Both the position numbers and the translations under genes were made by a program. Below the pieces are notes generated by a model that saw only the letters and a list, made by a program, of their open reading frames with translations, was not told the origin of the DNA and did no database searches. Shown here piece by piece: positions 40,743-51,476 of a DNA stretch of 64,000 nucleotides; the stretch's first letter is position 1, and every line of letters starts with the position of its first letter. Source of the stretch: Shinisaurus crocodilurus (taxonomy: Eukaryota; Chordata; Lepidosauria; Squamata; Shinisauridae); assembly GCA_021292165.1 (NCBI GenBank), contig CM037879.1:18995525-19059524 (forward strand), given 5' to 3'.

Positions 40743-42047
40743 CATTTCAAAACTGAAACCTTTTGAGCATTTCATCCCGCATTAATAGCATTTAGAAGCA
40801 ACCCTTTCCAAATAAGGAGTTTGCAGCCTCACATTTGAAAGTGGTCTGATTGCTAAAGCCCCTGATTAATTAATGTTGCCGAACTCTGGTGAACATGGAG
40901 GATCCGGTCCGAACAGAGGCCACACAACAACGCTAAATGTTTTGCAGAGAAAAGTCCAAAAATATTTGTTCATGGGATGTACAAAAGGTAATTAAAATAA
41001 TTTGAACATGGCTCATAATGGTTTCCAAAGGGTATTCTGAATTTAAATAATGTATGTTAAAACACAGCCTCTGTTTAATGCTTTTCACCTCACAGTAGCA
41101 TAAAAATAGGATTTAAAATGTGCAGTGACATGACACGTAGTGGAAGTTTTTATCCATTCGTGACTTTTTTTATTATTTAGAAAGCAACTAAATGGGAATC
41201 CAAAGATAACTGATATCTTATTGATTTTCATCAGTGAATATTTGATGGATTTATCTAATCAATGGATGCAGATCATTTTGGTCAAAAACAAACCCACTCC
41301 TAGTTAAAGGATGTTAAATGATAAATCACATATTTAAAAGTAAACAACATTACAGAGGCAGAAAAGCTTCAGCGGAAAAAACTACATTTGTGTGATTTTG
41401 ACCATTTTTTTCACATGTAAAATACTGAAATAATATCAGATACAAATGGGACGATGGCGCTGAAGCAAAACATGCAACATATTTTAAAATGTACAGATTG
41501 GAAAAGTGATGTTTTCCCCTTCAAAAATCCCTCGCACACAGCCGATACAAATGGTACATAAATATATACAAGACAAAATATTATGCAGAAAGTTTGCTCG
41601 TTCACTGTTTTTGTGGGGACTAAATTTTGCACACAAATGGCAGGAAGGTTGAAGACATTACTGAGGATACTTTTTTTTTCCAAGGGTGAGAAGTGCTTTC
41701 ATAATTTCCGCTGAAAATTCCGCACACCCCCACCGCAACCAATGTAATTATGTTTACTGCAGTTCAAATTTGAAAACTCCATGAAACAGGAGGCTATTGT
41801 GAACAGAAGGACACGTTTATAACAAATGTATTAGTTTCACCTATTCTTAGCCAAGATTTTATAGACTTACTGTGATTTATTTCCGAAATGCATAGGCATG
41901 GTTGCCTGTGTGAATTAGGGTAATCTAGTATTCTTGATCACTGCTATCAATTATGTATGTTTCAAGCACGATTAAATAACCCATAGAGGAGGATCTCATT
42001 ATTCTAGGTAGTGTTTGAAGTGGGGTGGAATAGGATGGGATGGGATC
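40741..42047. other. repeat-poor AT-rich intron, candidate conserved non-coding DNA
   Basis: No recognisable transposon for 1.3 kb. It is rich in ATTA/TAAT homeodomain-like cores (for example around 41170..41270). No coding potential: the frames show no family motif. A regulatory role is only a possibility. Confidence 0.35.
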
Positions 42048-42061
42048 GGGGGGGGGGGGGG
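42048..42061. repeat. (G)14 homopolymer
   Basis: Uninterrupted G run. Confidence 0.85.
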
Positions 42062-42462
42062 AACTATCCCACTTCTTTTCAGTGGGCCAAATTTGAAATG
42101 AAACCATCTGCTCCCTTTCTTCTTCCATTTCAGGCACTGGTTCTGGGCCATAGAAAACATTAAGAACAGAGCAGAACCAAAAAAAAAAGAACAAGGAATA
42201 TTGTCTGCAGCAAAGAGGACAGAGAATTGGAGGCTTAATTGTCATTGACAATTAAGCAAGAAATGCTTTTGTTTTCTTTACTAAACTAAACTATGTACAC
42301 ATTATTCGATTGGCATCTTTAAATGTTAAGACAAACGTCCTCACCAGAGAACTGCAAGTGTCATAGCAGGCTGCTAAAGTCAATCATCCACATGTCCCTG
42401 TGTTGGACCATGACTGGAGACACCAAGGTTCAAACCCCCACTCGGCCATAAAACTCACTAGA

Positions 42463-42563
42463 GGCGAGTTTAGACAAAAAAAGGCCTACAACTCCCAGCA
42501 TGCCCCAACCAGCATAGCTGGTAGGCCTTCTTTTCTGTCTCAACTTGCATAGGATTGGGCCCT
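42463..42563. mobile_element. palindromic MITE, CAATCCTATGC family, partial
   Basis: GAGTTTAGACAAAAAAAGGC, CTACAACTCCCAGCATGCCC, and the complement arm ending TTGCATAGGATTGGGCCC. The left terminal ~15 bp are missing. Confidence 0.65.
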
Positions 42564-42905
42564 AGGTGAACATGGGTCAGTTCCTACCTCACAGGGTGAT
42601 ACAATGGGGATGGGGAGATCAGATTCAAAGTTCAAAGGTCCTTGGAGGAAGAGCAGAAGACATCTGTAAGAAGTTGTCATCATCGCGGTGAGCTCTGGCC
42701 CTGGCCTCAGACCCCCAGAATAGATGATCAGGCAGCACTGATCTTGTGTTTGTAGCATGGTGTCAGGACTATATTACACCTCCCTTGAAAGACCTCCACT
42801 GGTTGCCAGTTGCTTTCCGGGCTCAATTCAAGATTTTAACCTTTAAAGCCCTAAACAGCTTAGGACCTGGCAATCTAAAGGATCCCAAGAAGCCAAAGCA
42901 AAGAC

Positions 42906-43040
42906 GTAGACAAAAAGGATGTTTTACTCAATGAAAGAACAATGTTCCAAAACATTTCGGACCACATACAGGTCCTGTATGTGGTCCAAAACACGTTGGA
43001 ACCTTTTTCTTTTGTTGAATACAACATCCTTTTTGTCTAC
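42906..43040. repeat. 135-bp foldback element with 67-bp arms
   Basis: Arm 42906..42972 and arm 42974..43040 are inverted copies (about 80% by eye), with outer ends GTAGACAAAAAGGATGTT and its complement. The centre TACAGGTCCTGTA is a perfect palindrome. Each arm, read outward, has GTGGTCC(G/A)AAA...TTGGAAC, similar to the GTCCGAAAC motif near Penelope-like element ribozymes. Confidence 0.7.
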
Positions 43041-43043
43041 TCC

Positions 43044-43112
43044 AGTGTTCTCCAACCTAGGGTTCCCAGATATTTTTGGCCTACAACTCCCAGCATGCCC
43101 CAGCCAGCATAG
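43044..43112 (+). mobile_element. hAT MITE, left half (same family as 1368..1503)
   Basis: CAGTGTTCTCCAACCTAGGG, then CTACAACTCCCAGCATGCCC and AGCCAGCATAGC; the right half is absent. Confidence 0.7.
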
Positions 43113-43420
43113 CTTTTGGCTATGTTGCTTTTGGCTTTTTGACATTCCTTGCGGGGTTTCCCTTTTTATTATCTAAAGGTTCACGTGTCTCATTATGAAC
43201 CTAACTGGTTATTAAAATCTTAAGGAGAGGCCCCTTCGAGGGCACCATTGCCCGCAGAGGCCCATTTGTCCAGCATGTGTGAAAGGGCTTTCTCCTGTGT
43301 TGCCCCCAAACTATGGAATGCGCTCCCCCAAGAACCACAATTGGCCCCTCTCTCTTAGCTTTTAGAAAGAGTGTGAAGACACATCTTTTTAATCTAGCTC
43401 TTTAAATTATGTAGTTTTAG

Positions 43421-43540
43421 GGCACAATCCTATGCAAGTTTAGACAGAAAAAAGGCCTACAACTCCCATCATAACCAGGCATGCTGGGAGCTATAGGCCT
43501 TTTTGTGTGTGTCTAAACTTGCATAGGATTGAGCCTTTAA
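43421..43540. mobile_element. palindromic MITE, CAATCCTATGC family, complete
   Basis: Ends GGGCACAATCCTATGCAAGT and ACTTGCATAGGATTGAGCC, near-perfect inverted. Inner arms GGCCTACAACTCCCATCAT and ATGCTGGGAGCTATAGGCC. Confidence 0.82.
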
Positions 43541-43652
43541 TGTTTTAGGCTTTTAATGTCGTTTTCTATTGTTTTAAGTTGTTGTACACCATGCTGATGG
43601 CTTTTTTGGTAGCAAATAAGGCTGTATATAAGGTATATATAAGGCGGTAAGT

Positions 43653-43893
43653 GAGAGCCAGTGTGGCATAGTGGTGAGAGTGTTGGACTGGGTCTCGGGA
43701 GATCTGGGTTCTAGTCCCCGCTCGGCCATGAAACTCACTGAGTGACTTTGGGCCAGTCACTGACTCTCAGCCTAACCTACCTCACAGGGTTGTTGTGAGG
43801 ATAAAATGGAGAGGAGGAGGAGAATTGTGTAAGCCACCTTGGGTTCCTTGCAGGAAAAAAGGCGGGGTATAAATATAATAAATAAATAAATAA
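43653..43893 (+). mobile_element. MIR-type SINE, full length
   Basis: GAGAGCCAGTGTGGCATAGT, GGGTTCTAGTCCCCGCTCGG, CORE, CCACCTTGGGTTCCTTGCAG, GGCGGGGTATAAATATAA and an (AAAT)n tail. Inserted at the tail of the L2. Confidence 0.93.
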
Positions 43894-44603
43894 TATATAT
43901 ATAAATGCTAGTAATATATAAATAAGAAATAAATGTGTGTGGCATAGAAACATAGCATGCAACCTCAACTGCTGGATCTAAGGGGCTTTTCACCCTACAG
44001 AGCTATCTGCATAGGTGGTACGGGAGATCCAAGCACAGAACCCTGTGTTTGCTATATGGCTTGTTCTTGCTGGGTTGGTAGAAATGTAGACAATAAGGCA
44101 GATCACCACTGGAATGAGATAAAGGTAAAGCACTTCACATGTTAACAGATCTGTACAAATGATAAACAAGTAGCACCAAATGTCTCAGATTTTTAAGAGG
44201 ATTGTTAGAAACAAATTCAGAAGATAGCATAAACGGAGATAAACGTCATCAGGTTTCTAGGATTAATTCAACACATATTTTCACTTTGAAGGGCAGTATG
44301 TGGAAGACTGTGATTTTAAATAAATTTATGAAAAGTATTGGGAGAAACAGTGTGTATCATCTGAACTTTTAATACAAAGATATTAACTTGGCTAGTCTTC
44401 TCTCTTAGACATGTCACTCTCAATCTTAGGTGCTCATCTACAAAATCATAATTTTGGTACAGAGAATTGTCTGGAGAGGTGAAAGCAATGAACATTGCAA
44501 AGCACTTTCTGCAATAAATATGGTATATTTATTATATAAATATAACATCTAAAGGCCAAGCTGCATACCCAACTGACAGAATTTATCCTGACAGTTATGT
44601 TGT

Positions 44604-44639
<36 letters not shown>

Positions 44640-44699
44640 ATCTGTGAAACAGCTATCACTTAATAGCTACGACTTTCATGTGGGAAGTATGTTTTATAA
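43894..44699. other. intronic sequence with (GA)n
   Basis: A (GA)n microsatellite at about 44606..44634; otherwise unrecognised AT-rich intron. Confidence 0.5.
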
Positions 44700-45022
44700 C
44701 AAAGTACTTCTCCACACAACACACTTGAACTATGGAATTCATGACAAGATGTAGTGATGGCCATCAACTTGGATGGCTTTAAATGGGGATTGGATAAATT
44801 CATGGAGGATAAGGCTATCAATGGCTACTAGTCATGATAGCTAAGTGCTACCTCCAGTATCAGAGGTCTCTTAATGCCAATTGGTGGACAACATGATTGG
44901 GAGGGTGCTATAGCACTCATGTCTAATTTGTGGGCTTCCCACGGGCATCTGGTTGGCCACTGTGGGAACAGAATGTTGGACCATATAGACCTTTGGTCTG
45001 GTCCAGCAGGGCTTTTCTTATG
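44700..45022 (+). mobile_element. CR1-like LINE 3' end
   Basis: Decayed C-terminal coding (ATGGAATTCATGACAAG; FKWGLDKFMEDKAINGY-like), then UTR (CTACCTCCAGTATCAGAGGT; GTGGGCTTCCCACGGGCATC), ending CTTTTCTTATGCTTG. Same family as 2941..3165 and 56295..56727. Confidence 0.8.
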
Positions 45023-45645
45023 CTTGTTGTAAACAGACACAGAGCTGGATTCAAAATAACTGTTCAACTAGTTCTACTTGCCCAAGCGGTCTTTGCAGTT
45101 GTATGCTTCTCAAATAGCAAGCCCTGATTCTACATCACAACCCTCTTTTGAAACAGAAGTGAGCTTCCAAAGCAGTTTGAGACATGGCACAGAGGTCTGC
45201 CATTTACTTGGAAAACATATCACTCATTATTTATGGGTCCTTCTATGTCCATGTTGTACCAAGATTTTTGTTTATTGTGCATATTAAAAAGCTAAAACAA
45301 ACAAACACACAAAAAACCCTCAGCACTCTGCCCTGAAGGAGTTTGCAATGTATAATATACAATCTGCAATATATAATCTATATTAGATCCTGGCTGTAAA
45401 CTCCTCCTCTAAGGGCACTACATGTTTCAGATTGTACTGGGAACAAGCAAGGTCAAAAGGTCCACTCCTGGATATATTCAAAACAGAAATTTTAAAGCTT
45501 TGGGTGGTATCCAGTTAATCCCTCCCACCGGAGGAACGGTTTCCATCAGCATAACAGGGAGGGGGTGAATACCCCCACACTGCAGCCCCCCCACAAACCC
45601 ACAAAATCTGGATTCCCCGGAGCAGATCTGGAGTGTCATGCTTGT

Positions 45646-45677
<32 letters not shown>

Positions 45678-46061
45678 TATACCTCATAATAACTTCAACA
45701 GTATTATGCACACAAAATTATGGCCGCACATTTTTTAAAGCAAAGGGATTTGTGTCCTTGAAAGATACACTTAAGTGGTACCATTGTTTACAATAATAGC
45801 CAGTACATTGAGATGCAGGCACTTTGGAGAAATTATTATATTACATTCTAATGGAGAATGAAATATGGAGAAGGAAGACCTCTCTCTCCCACGTACCCCA
45901 ACAATGTGGACACAATCCGAATGCAACCCTGTACAGTCTACTCTATTCAGTTCAAGACAACAACATGTTTGCACTTTGATGGAAATATTTTCATATTTGC
46001 TGCTTTCCCTTTAATCTGATTGTCATTAACCTATACAAGCTTTCGAAGTTATATTTTCAAG
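45023..46061. other. intronic sequence with (CT)n
   Basis: A (CT)n microsatellite at about 45646..45673; otherwise nothing recognised. Confidence 0.45.
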
Positions 46062-46063
46062 TA

Positions 46064-46225
46064 CAGTCATGCCTTGGAATGAGAGCATAATTCGTTCCGG
46101 AAACGTGCTTGTAATCCAAAAGACTCTTATATCAAAACGAAATCCCCCCCCAAAAAATTTGTAGAGATTTTTAATTTAAGCTGTATTACAGTACTTGTAT
46201 TGCAAGACGTCGCTTGTATATCAAG

Positions 46226-46260
<35 letters not shown>

Positions 46261-46322
46261 AAAATTTGCTTGTCTTGCAAAATGCTCTCAAACCAAGTTA
46301 CTTGCAATCCAAGGTATTACTG
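46064..46322. mobile_element. Tc1/mariner-type MITE, copy 2
   Basis: CAGTCATGCCTTGGAATGAG to CTTGCAATCCAAGGTATTAC-TG, flanked by TA. It contains an expanded (AT)n run (46229..46256) not present in copy 3. Confidence 0.85.
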
Positions 46323-46324
46323 TA

Positions 46325-46784
46325 CAACTAAAACTCATTTTAATCCCAATAAACAATTCCATATTCAGTTATTCCCAGGGTTGCCTATACAAGACAAATC
46401 AAAGAAACCCTTCTGAACAGTATAAACCTTACTTAAAGTTACTGGACGTTCACCACTAGACCTTTAAAAATGTTGCTTTAGCACCATCTGGTGACTACCT
46501 ATGATTACTGCTAGAAATCTGGACATAGGGGAACTAAAATGTACTCAACCACTTTTCAATATCTAAATATAAATTGCAACCTCTCTCACACACACACGCA
46601 CGCACGGCTTACCAATATATGTGATATTAAGCTAATTATGTTTTCTCACTATTGTATGTCAAGACCATTTGGATTTTATTTATTTTTTTACATTAGACTA
46701 ATTAAACAGAAGACTTCCCACGATAATCAGCATGAGCATATTGTTCTTAAAATGGAATTTTAAATCTTTGTCACATACAAGATT
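46325..46784. other. intronic sequence, nothing recognised
   Basis: AT-rich, short (AC)n at about 46587..46604. Confidence 0.4.
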
Positions 46785-48083
46785 TCATAGAATCATAGAA
46801 AAGTAGAGTTGGAAGGGGCCTACAAGGCCATCAAGTCCAACCCCCTGCTCAGTGCAGGAATCCAGGTCAAAGCATCCCTGACAGATGTCTGTCCAGATGC
46901 ACTTTGAATGCCTCCAGAGTGGGAGAGCTCACCACCTCCCTAGGTAGTTGATTCCATTGTCTTATTGCTCTGACAGTCAGGAAATTTTTCCTGATGTCTA
47001 GGTGGAATCTGGGTTCCTGTAACTTGAGCCCATTATTCTGTGTCCTGCAAACTGGGACGATCGAGAAGAGATCCTGGCCCTCCTCTGCGTGACAACCCTT
47101 TAAGTATTGGAAGAGTGCTATCATATCTCCCCTCAGTCTCCTCTTCTGAAGGCTAAACATGCCCAGTTCTTTCAGTCTCTCCTCATAGGGCCTTGTTTCC
47201 AGTCCCTTTATCATCCTTGTCGCCCTCCTCTGAACCCTCTCCAGTTTGTCTACGTCCTTCTTAAAGTGTGGTGCCCAGAACTGGACGCAGTACTCAAGAT
47301 GAGGCCTAACCAGTGCCAAGTAAAGGGGAATTATCACTTCCCGCGATTTGGAAGCTATACTTCTATTAATGCAGCCCAAAATAGCATTTGCCTTCTTTGC
47401 AGCCACATCGCATTGCTGACTCATATTCAGTTTGTGATCTACCACAATTCCAAGATCCTTCTCACTTGTGGTATTGTTGAGCCAAGTGTCCCCCATTCTG
47501 TAACTCTGTACTGTATTTGGTTTCCTTTCCCTAGGTGCAGCACTTGGCATTTATCCCTGTTAAATTTCATTCTGTTGTTTTCGGCCCAGCGCTCCAGCCT
47601 ATCGAGATCTCTTTGAATTTTGTTTCTGTCTTCCAGAATAGTAGCTATTCCACCCAACTTTGTGTCATCTGCAAATTTGATAAGCATTCCCTGCACCTCC
47701 TCATCCAAGTCGTTAATAAAAATGTTGAAGAGCACTGGGCCCAGGACCGAGCCCTATGGTACCCCGCTCGTTACCTCTCCCCAGTTTCAGAAGGAACCAC
47801 TGATAAGCACTCTTTGAGTCCGATTCTGTAGCCAATTGTGGATCCACCTGATAGTTGTTCCATCTAGCCCACTTTTAGCTAGCTTGCTAATCAGGATATC
47901 ATGAGGCACTTTGTCGAAAGCTTTGCTGAAGTCCAGATATATGATGTCCACGGCATTCCCACAGTCCACAAGGGAGGGTACCCGATCAAAAAATGAGATC
48001 AGATTAGTCTGGCAGGATTTGTTCTTGACAAATCCATGCTGGCTTCTAGTAATCACTGCATTGCTTTCAAGGTGCTTGCACCA
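46785..48083 (-). mobile_element. CR1 LINE, 5'-truncated, copy 2
   Basis: Same subfamily as 12051..13590, ending in complement TTCTATGATTCTATG-like repeats. Truncated at GCAAGCACCTTGAAAGCAAT. A SINE starts 10 bp beyond its 5' end. Confidence 0.9.
46867..48083 (-). pseudogene. CR1 ORF2 reverse transcriptase fragment, two frameshifts
   Basis: Minus-strand pieces in order: HLESNAVITRSQHGFVKNKS and IIYLDFSKAFDKVPHD (47787..48083); after a frame change LFNIFINDLDEEVQGMLIKF with FADDTKLGG (47439..47735); after a second change near 47510 (a small insertion of the form ACTGT) SYRMGDTWLNNTTSEKDLGI to the stop (SPTLEAFKVHLDRHLSGML). Very close to copy 1 in sequence but broken twice and missing the first RT blocks. 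Inactive. Confidence 0.85.
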
Positions 48084-48093
48084 GTTTGAACCA

Positions 48094-48332
48094 GTGAGAA
48101 CCAATGTGGCGTAGTGGTTAGAGTGTTGGACTGGGACTTGGGAGATCCGGGTTCTAGTCCCCGCTCGGCCATGAAGCTCACTGGGTGACTTTGAGCCAGT
48201 CACTGACTCTCAGCCTAACCTACCTCACAGGGTTGTTGTGAGGATAACATGGCAAGGAGGAGGAAGAGAATTATGTAAGCTGCTTTGGGTTCCTTGCAGA
48301 AGAAATGGTGGGATAGAAATATAATAAATAAA
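48094..48332 (+). mobile_element. MIR-type SINE, full length
   Basis: GAGAACCAATGTGGCGTAGT head, GGGTTCTAGTCCCCGCTCGG, CORE, CTGCTTTGGGTTCCTTGCAG and an AATAAATAAATA tail. Confidence 0.92.
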
Positions 48333-48760
48333 TACCACAACCACGTTCTATTACAAGTGCATAGTAGTCCATGGCTATATTTGCATTTCAGAGCAAAATA
48401 TTACATATGTTTCTCCAACACTTTGCATTTGTGTTAACTAGCATTATTTAAGGTACTCTATGTTAAAATACGGGTGCCCTACCTTTTATTAGGTGCACCC
48501 CCTTTAACAACTGGTGATATTCCCACCTTCCATGAACCTAGCTAGTCATCCTTGGAATTCAGTTGTACTACTGGACATTGTTACACAGGCCCCGTTCAAA
48601 TACACCTGCTTTGTTGGAAGCTATCTCCTTTTAGCCTGGCCCCAAACTACTGAGCACTTTTATCCTGGTTTATCATGGAGAGTTAGGGTCAAACTAGATG
48701 TTACTTTCAATATGTAGCATGCAACTACATCAGTTCTTTGTTCTTATTCAAAAGTAAGCA
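48333..48760. other. intronic sequence, nothing recognised
   Basis: No supported feature. Confidence 0.4.
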
Positions 48761-48945
48761 TAGATTTCATAGATAAATTTCATAGATCATAGAGTTGGAA
48801 GGAGCCTAAAAGGCCATCGAGTCCAACCCCCTGCTCAATGCAGGAAACCAGAGGAGGGGTCTCCCATCCAAGTAATAACCAGGCTTGACCCTGCTTAGCT
48901 TTCCACACTCAGACAAGCTGAGCCAGCGTAAGCCACAGGCCTGTA
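48761..48945 (-). mobile_element. 5S rRNA-derived SINE with CR1 3' end, copy B
   Basis: The complement reads TACAGGCCTGTGGCTTACGC, then AAGCTAAGCAGGGTCAAGCC and ACTTGGATGGGAGACC, then CCTCCTCTGGTTTCCTGCAT, and the CR1 UTR ending in ATCTATGAAAT repeats. The 5S/CR1 junction is identical to copy A at 25293..25480. A and C boxes at 48858..48901. Not a functional 5S gene: the 5' part is shortened and the 5S 3' end is replaced. Confidence 0.88.
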
Positions 48946-48949
48946 TCAG

Positions 48950-49205
48950 GGAACCCAATCCAGATCATGACCTTAATAGGGCGCGGGGAGTAGGGGATAA
49001 CTCTCTGCCCCCCAGACACTGCATCCACAATTTGCATAGAGGAAAAAACACTTCCACTGAAATTGCCTTTTCCTGTGCAAACTGCAGGTGCGATACAGCC
49101 AATCTGTATTGGCACCATGTGGGGGGGGGACGACAGGGGAAGAACGGTGTTAAAGCCTCCTTACCCCTCTTGCTAGGGTCATGATCCAGATCAGGATCAC
49201 CACAT
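48950..49205. mobile_element. inverted-repeat element, relative of 33745..33925
   Basis: CCAGATCATGACC-like at left versus GGGTCATGATCCAGATC at right, plus GGGGAG/CTCCTT and CTTTAAC/GTTAAAGCC motifs in both. Ends approximate. Confidence 0.4.
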
Positions 49206-49219
49206 TTACCTCTGAGTAA

Positions 49220-49593
49220 GGGCTTCTCTATGAGAGGCATTTATTGTGCGCTCTCATGGTAGTTTGCAGCCGCTTTACACGACGTCATCCTCCTCCAGGG
49301 CCTCTCCTGTGCTTTCCAAGCATTTCTGCACCTTTTTTTTTCGATCAAGGAATGTGTATTATTATCTAGAAATGGCAGAATGAACCGGAATGAGAAGCTC
49401 ATGTATAATCACAATTCCACTATAACGCAGAGCCACCTTGTGGTTGTATAATGGAACATATAGAAAGGCAGAGAAAGAAAGCCCCCCTTGGGGGGGCACA
49501 CACATGTAAAGGAGCCAGTCTTAATCCCACAAAGAATCTGGAAGCAGAAGCCTCGGTAAAGTGGTGACTTAAAAGCCTCGTGTAGAGAAGCCC
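49220..49593. mobile_element. TIR MITE (GGGCTT-TCTA-ATGAGGC family), copy 2
   Basis: GGGCTTCTCTATGAGAGGCA to GCCTCGTGTAGAGAAGCCC, with TAA on both outer sides (49217..49219 and 49594..49596). The 3-bp TAA duplication suggests a PIF/Harbinger-type element. Confidence 0.7.
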
Positions 49594-49767
49594 TAAGAAA
49601 AAAGAACAGACATAACTGCATGCTTCAAATTAAAGATACTATGTTGTTTGGCCCTTGGACAAGGTAACAACGTCTTATTTTAAAAATACAATGTCTTGGG
49701 AATGGACTGCAGCGCATTGGTAGAGCATCTGTTGTGCCTACAGAAGATCTCAGGTTTAATCCCCGGT

Positions 49768-51476
49768 CATCATCATCATCATCATCAGGCGATCACTCGT
49801 GACCGAGTAAGATTGTCTTCCGGGATAAAAGGAGGAAATTCTAAAGAAGATTGTGTAGACTCTAGCGATGGGTCCGTAAGTGACTGTGGAGGCCAATTCT
49901 AGATCCACACAGCTTCCCACAGTGAGGACACAGGTTACCAGATAGAAGATGGTCCTGTAAAGGATTCATTTGACGTGCTTTTCGCTTAGCACGTTTCTCC
50001 CTTTCACCTTGCACTCGGGCTTCTTCAAAGTCCATGGAACCTTTGTGAAAGGCCAACCTCCATTTAGATCGTTCATGGGCCAGAGCTTCCCAGTTTTCGA
50101 TGTTTATATTGCATTTTTTTAGATTAGCCTTATGAACATCTTCAAACCTCTTATATTGACCACCGATATTCCACTTTCCATCCTTGAGTTGGGAGTAAAG
50201 TAACTGCTTTGGGAGACGGCAGTCAGGCATTCGAACAACATGACCGGTCCACTGAAGTTGGCGTTGAAGGATCATTTTTTCAATGCTAGTAGTCTTTGCT
50301 TCTTCCAGTACACTGACATTTGTTCGCCTATCTTCCCAAGTAATTTGCAGGATTTTCCGGAGGCAACGTTGATGAAACCTTTCAAGGAGGTGGAAGTGAC
50401 GTTTATAGATAGTCCATGTTTCGCAGGCATACAATAAAGTTGGTAGTACAATGGCTTCATAAACCAGTGTTTTGGTCTTCTTACAAATATCCCAATCCTC
50501 TAACACTCTATGTTTCATTCGAGAAAATGCGGCACTTGCGGAGCTCAGACGATGCTGGATTTCACTGTCGATGTTAGCTGTAACAGAAAGATAGCTGCCA
50601 AAATAGAGAAAATGATCGACATTTTCCAGTATTGTCCCGCCAAGCTGGATAGATGGCATCACCAAAGGATTGGCTTGCACTTGCTGATGAAGCACTTTGG
50701 TTTTTTTGATGTTAAGTGAGAGACCAAGTTTTTCGTATGCTTCTGCAAAAGCATTTAGGATAGTTTGGAGGTCATCCTCTGAATGTGCGGAGACCACATT
50801 ATCATCAGCATACTGAAGTTCCACAACAGAGGTTGTAATTACCTTACTTTTTGCTTTCAGCCTGCTGAGATTAAAAAGCTTTCCATCTGTTCGATATATA
50901 ATTCCCACACCGGTGGGAAGTTTCCCCTTGACAAGATGTAAAACCATGGCGATGAAAATGGCAAATAATGTTGGGGGCGATAACACATCCCTGTTTAACA
51001 CCTGATCCCACTTTAAATGGAGCACCATGAGAGCCGTTGTTGTCCAAGACCGTTGCCGTCATGTTGTCATGGAGAAGTCGCAAGATATTCACAAATTTAT
51101 TGGGGCATCCAATTTTCATAAGGATAGTCCAGAGAGCTGTACGGTCTACAGTATCAAAGGCCTTAGCCAAATCGATAAATGCCATATAAAGGGGTTGATT
51201 TTGCTCCCGGCATTTTTCTTGGAGCTGACGTGCAGTAAAAATCATGTCTACTGTCCCTCTAGAGGGGCGGAAACCATATTGAGTTTCAGGGAGGATCTCT
51301 TCTGAAATAGATAGAAGACGGTTTGCGAGAATCCTAGCAAATATTTTACCTGCGGTTGCTAAGAGAGAAATGCCCCAATAGTTTCCACAGTCTGTTCTAT
51401 CACCCTTCTTAAAGAGGGTGATAATTATGGCATCCCTGAAGTCTTCTGGGATCTCTTCTCTTATCCAGATTAGAGA
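49768..51476 (-). mobile_element. RTE-like LINE, 5'-truncated, copy 2
   Basis: Complement of copy 1 from AATCTGGATAAGAGAAGAGA to the end, with a (TGATGA)n tail at 49768..49786. Slightly shorter at the 5' end than copy 1. Inserted in a SINE with TAATCC(CC)GGT duplications. Confidence 0.9.
49862..51476 (-). pseudogene. RTE-like LINE ORF2 fragment, one frameshift
   Basis: 51027..51471 region encodes QYGFRPSRGTVDMIFTARQL, FIDLAKAFDTVDRTA and SGVKQGCVIAP. One extra C near 50980 (five C where copy 1 has four) shifts the frame. The rest, to 49862, encodes FAIFIAMVLHLVKGKLP, YADDNVVSAHSEDD, TGHVVRMPDCRLPKQLL and the C2H2 finger (C-x2-C-x12-H-x3-H). About ten amino-acid differences from copy 1 over 370 residues. 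Inactive through frameshift and truncation. Confidence 0.85.

Larger units (their letters stand above)
42770..43652 (+). pseudogene. L2-like LINE ORF2 C-terminus and 3' UTR with three insertions
   Basis: Plus strand: TPPLKDLHWLPVAFRAQFKI, then FKALNSLGPGNLKDP, then foreign DNA. It resumes at about 43222 (CTGTGTTGCCCCCAAACTAT, then GGAATGCGCTCCCCCAAGAA, coding an APKLWNALP-like motif), followed by UTR (TTGTTGTACACCATGCTGAT) and a tail at about 43640. Interrupted by the foldback at 42906..43040, a half hAT MITE and a palindromic MITE. Confidence 0.7.

Noticed and set aside
42906..43040. An active hammerhead ribozyme
   Set aside because: The CUGANGA core and stem II are not both present; only a GTCCGAAA-like remnant is seen.
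50240..51305. Plus-strand frames opposite the RTE-like LINE
   Set aside because: Antisense shadows; the same frames appear opposite copy 1 at 30093..31157.
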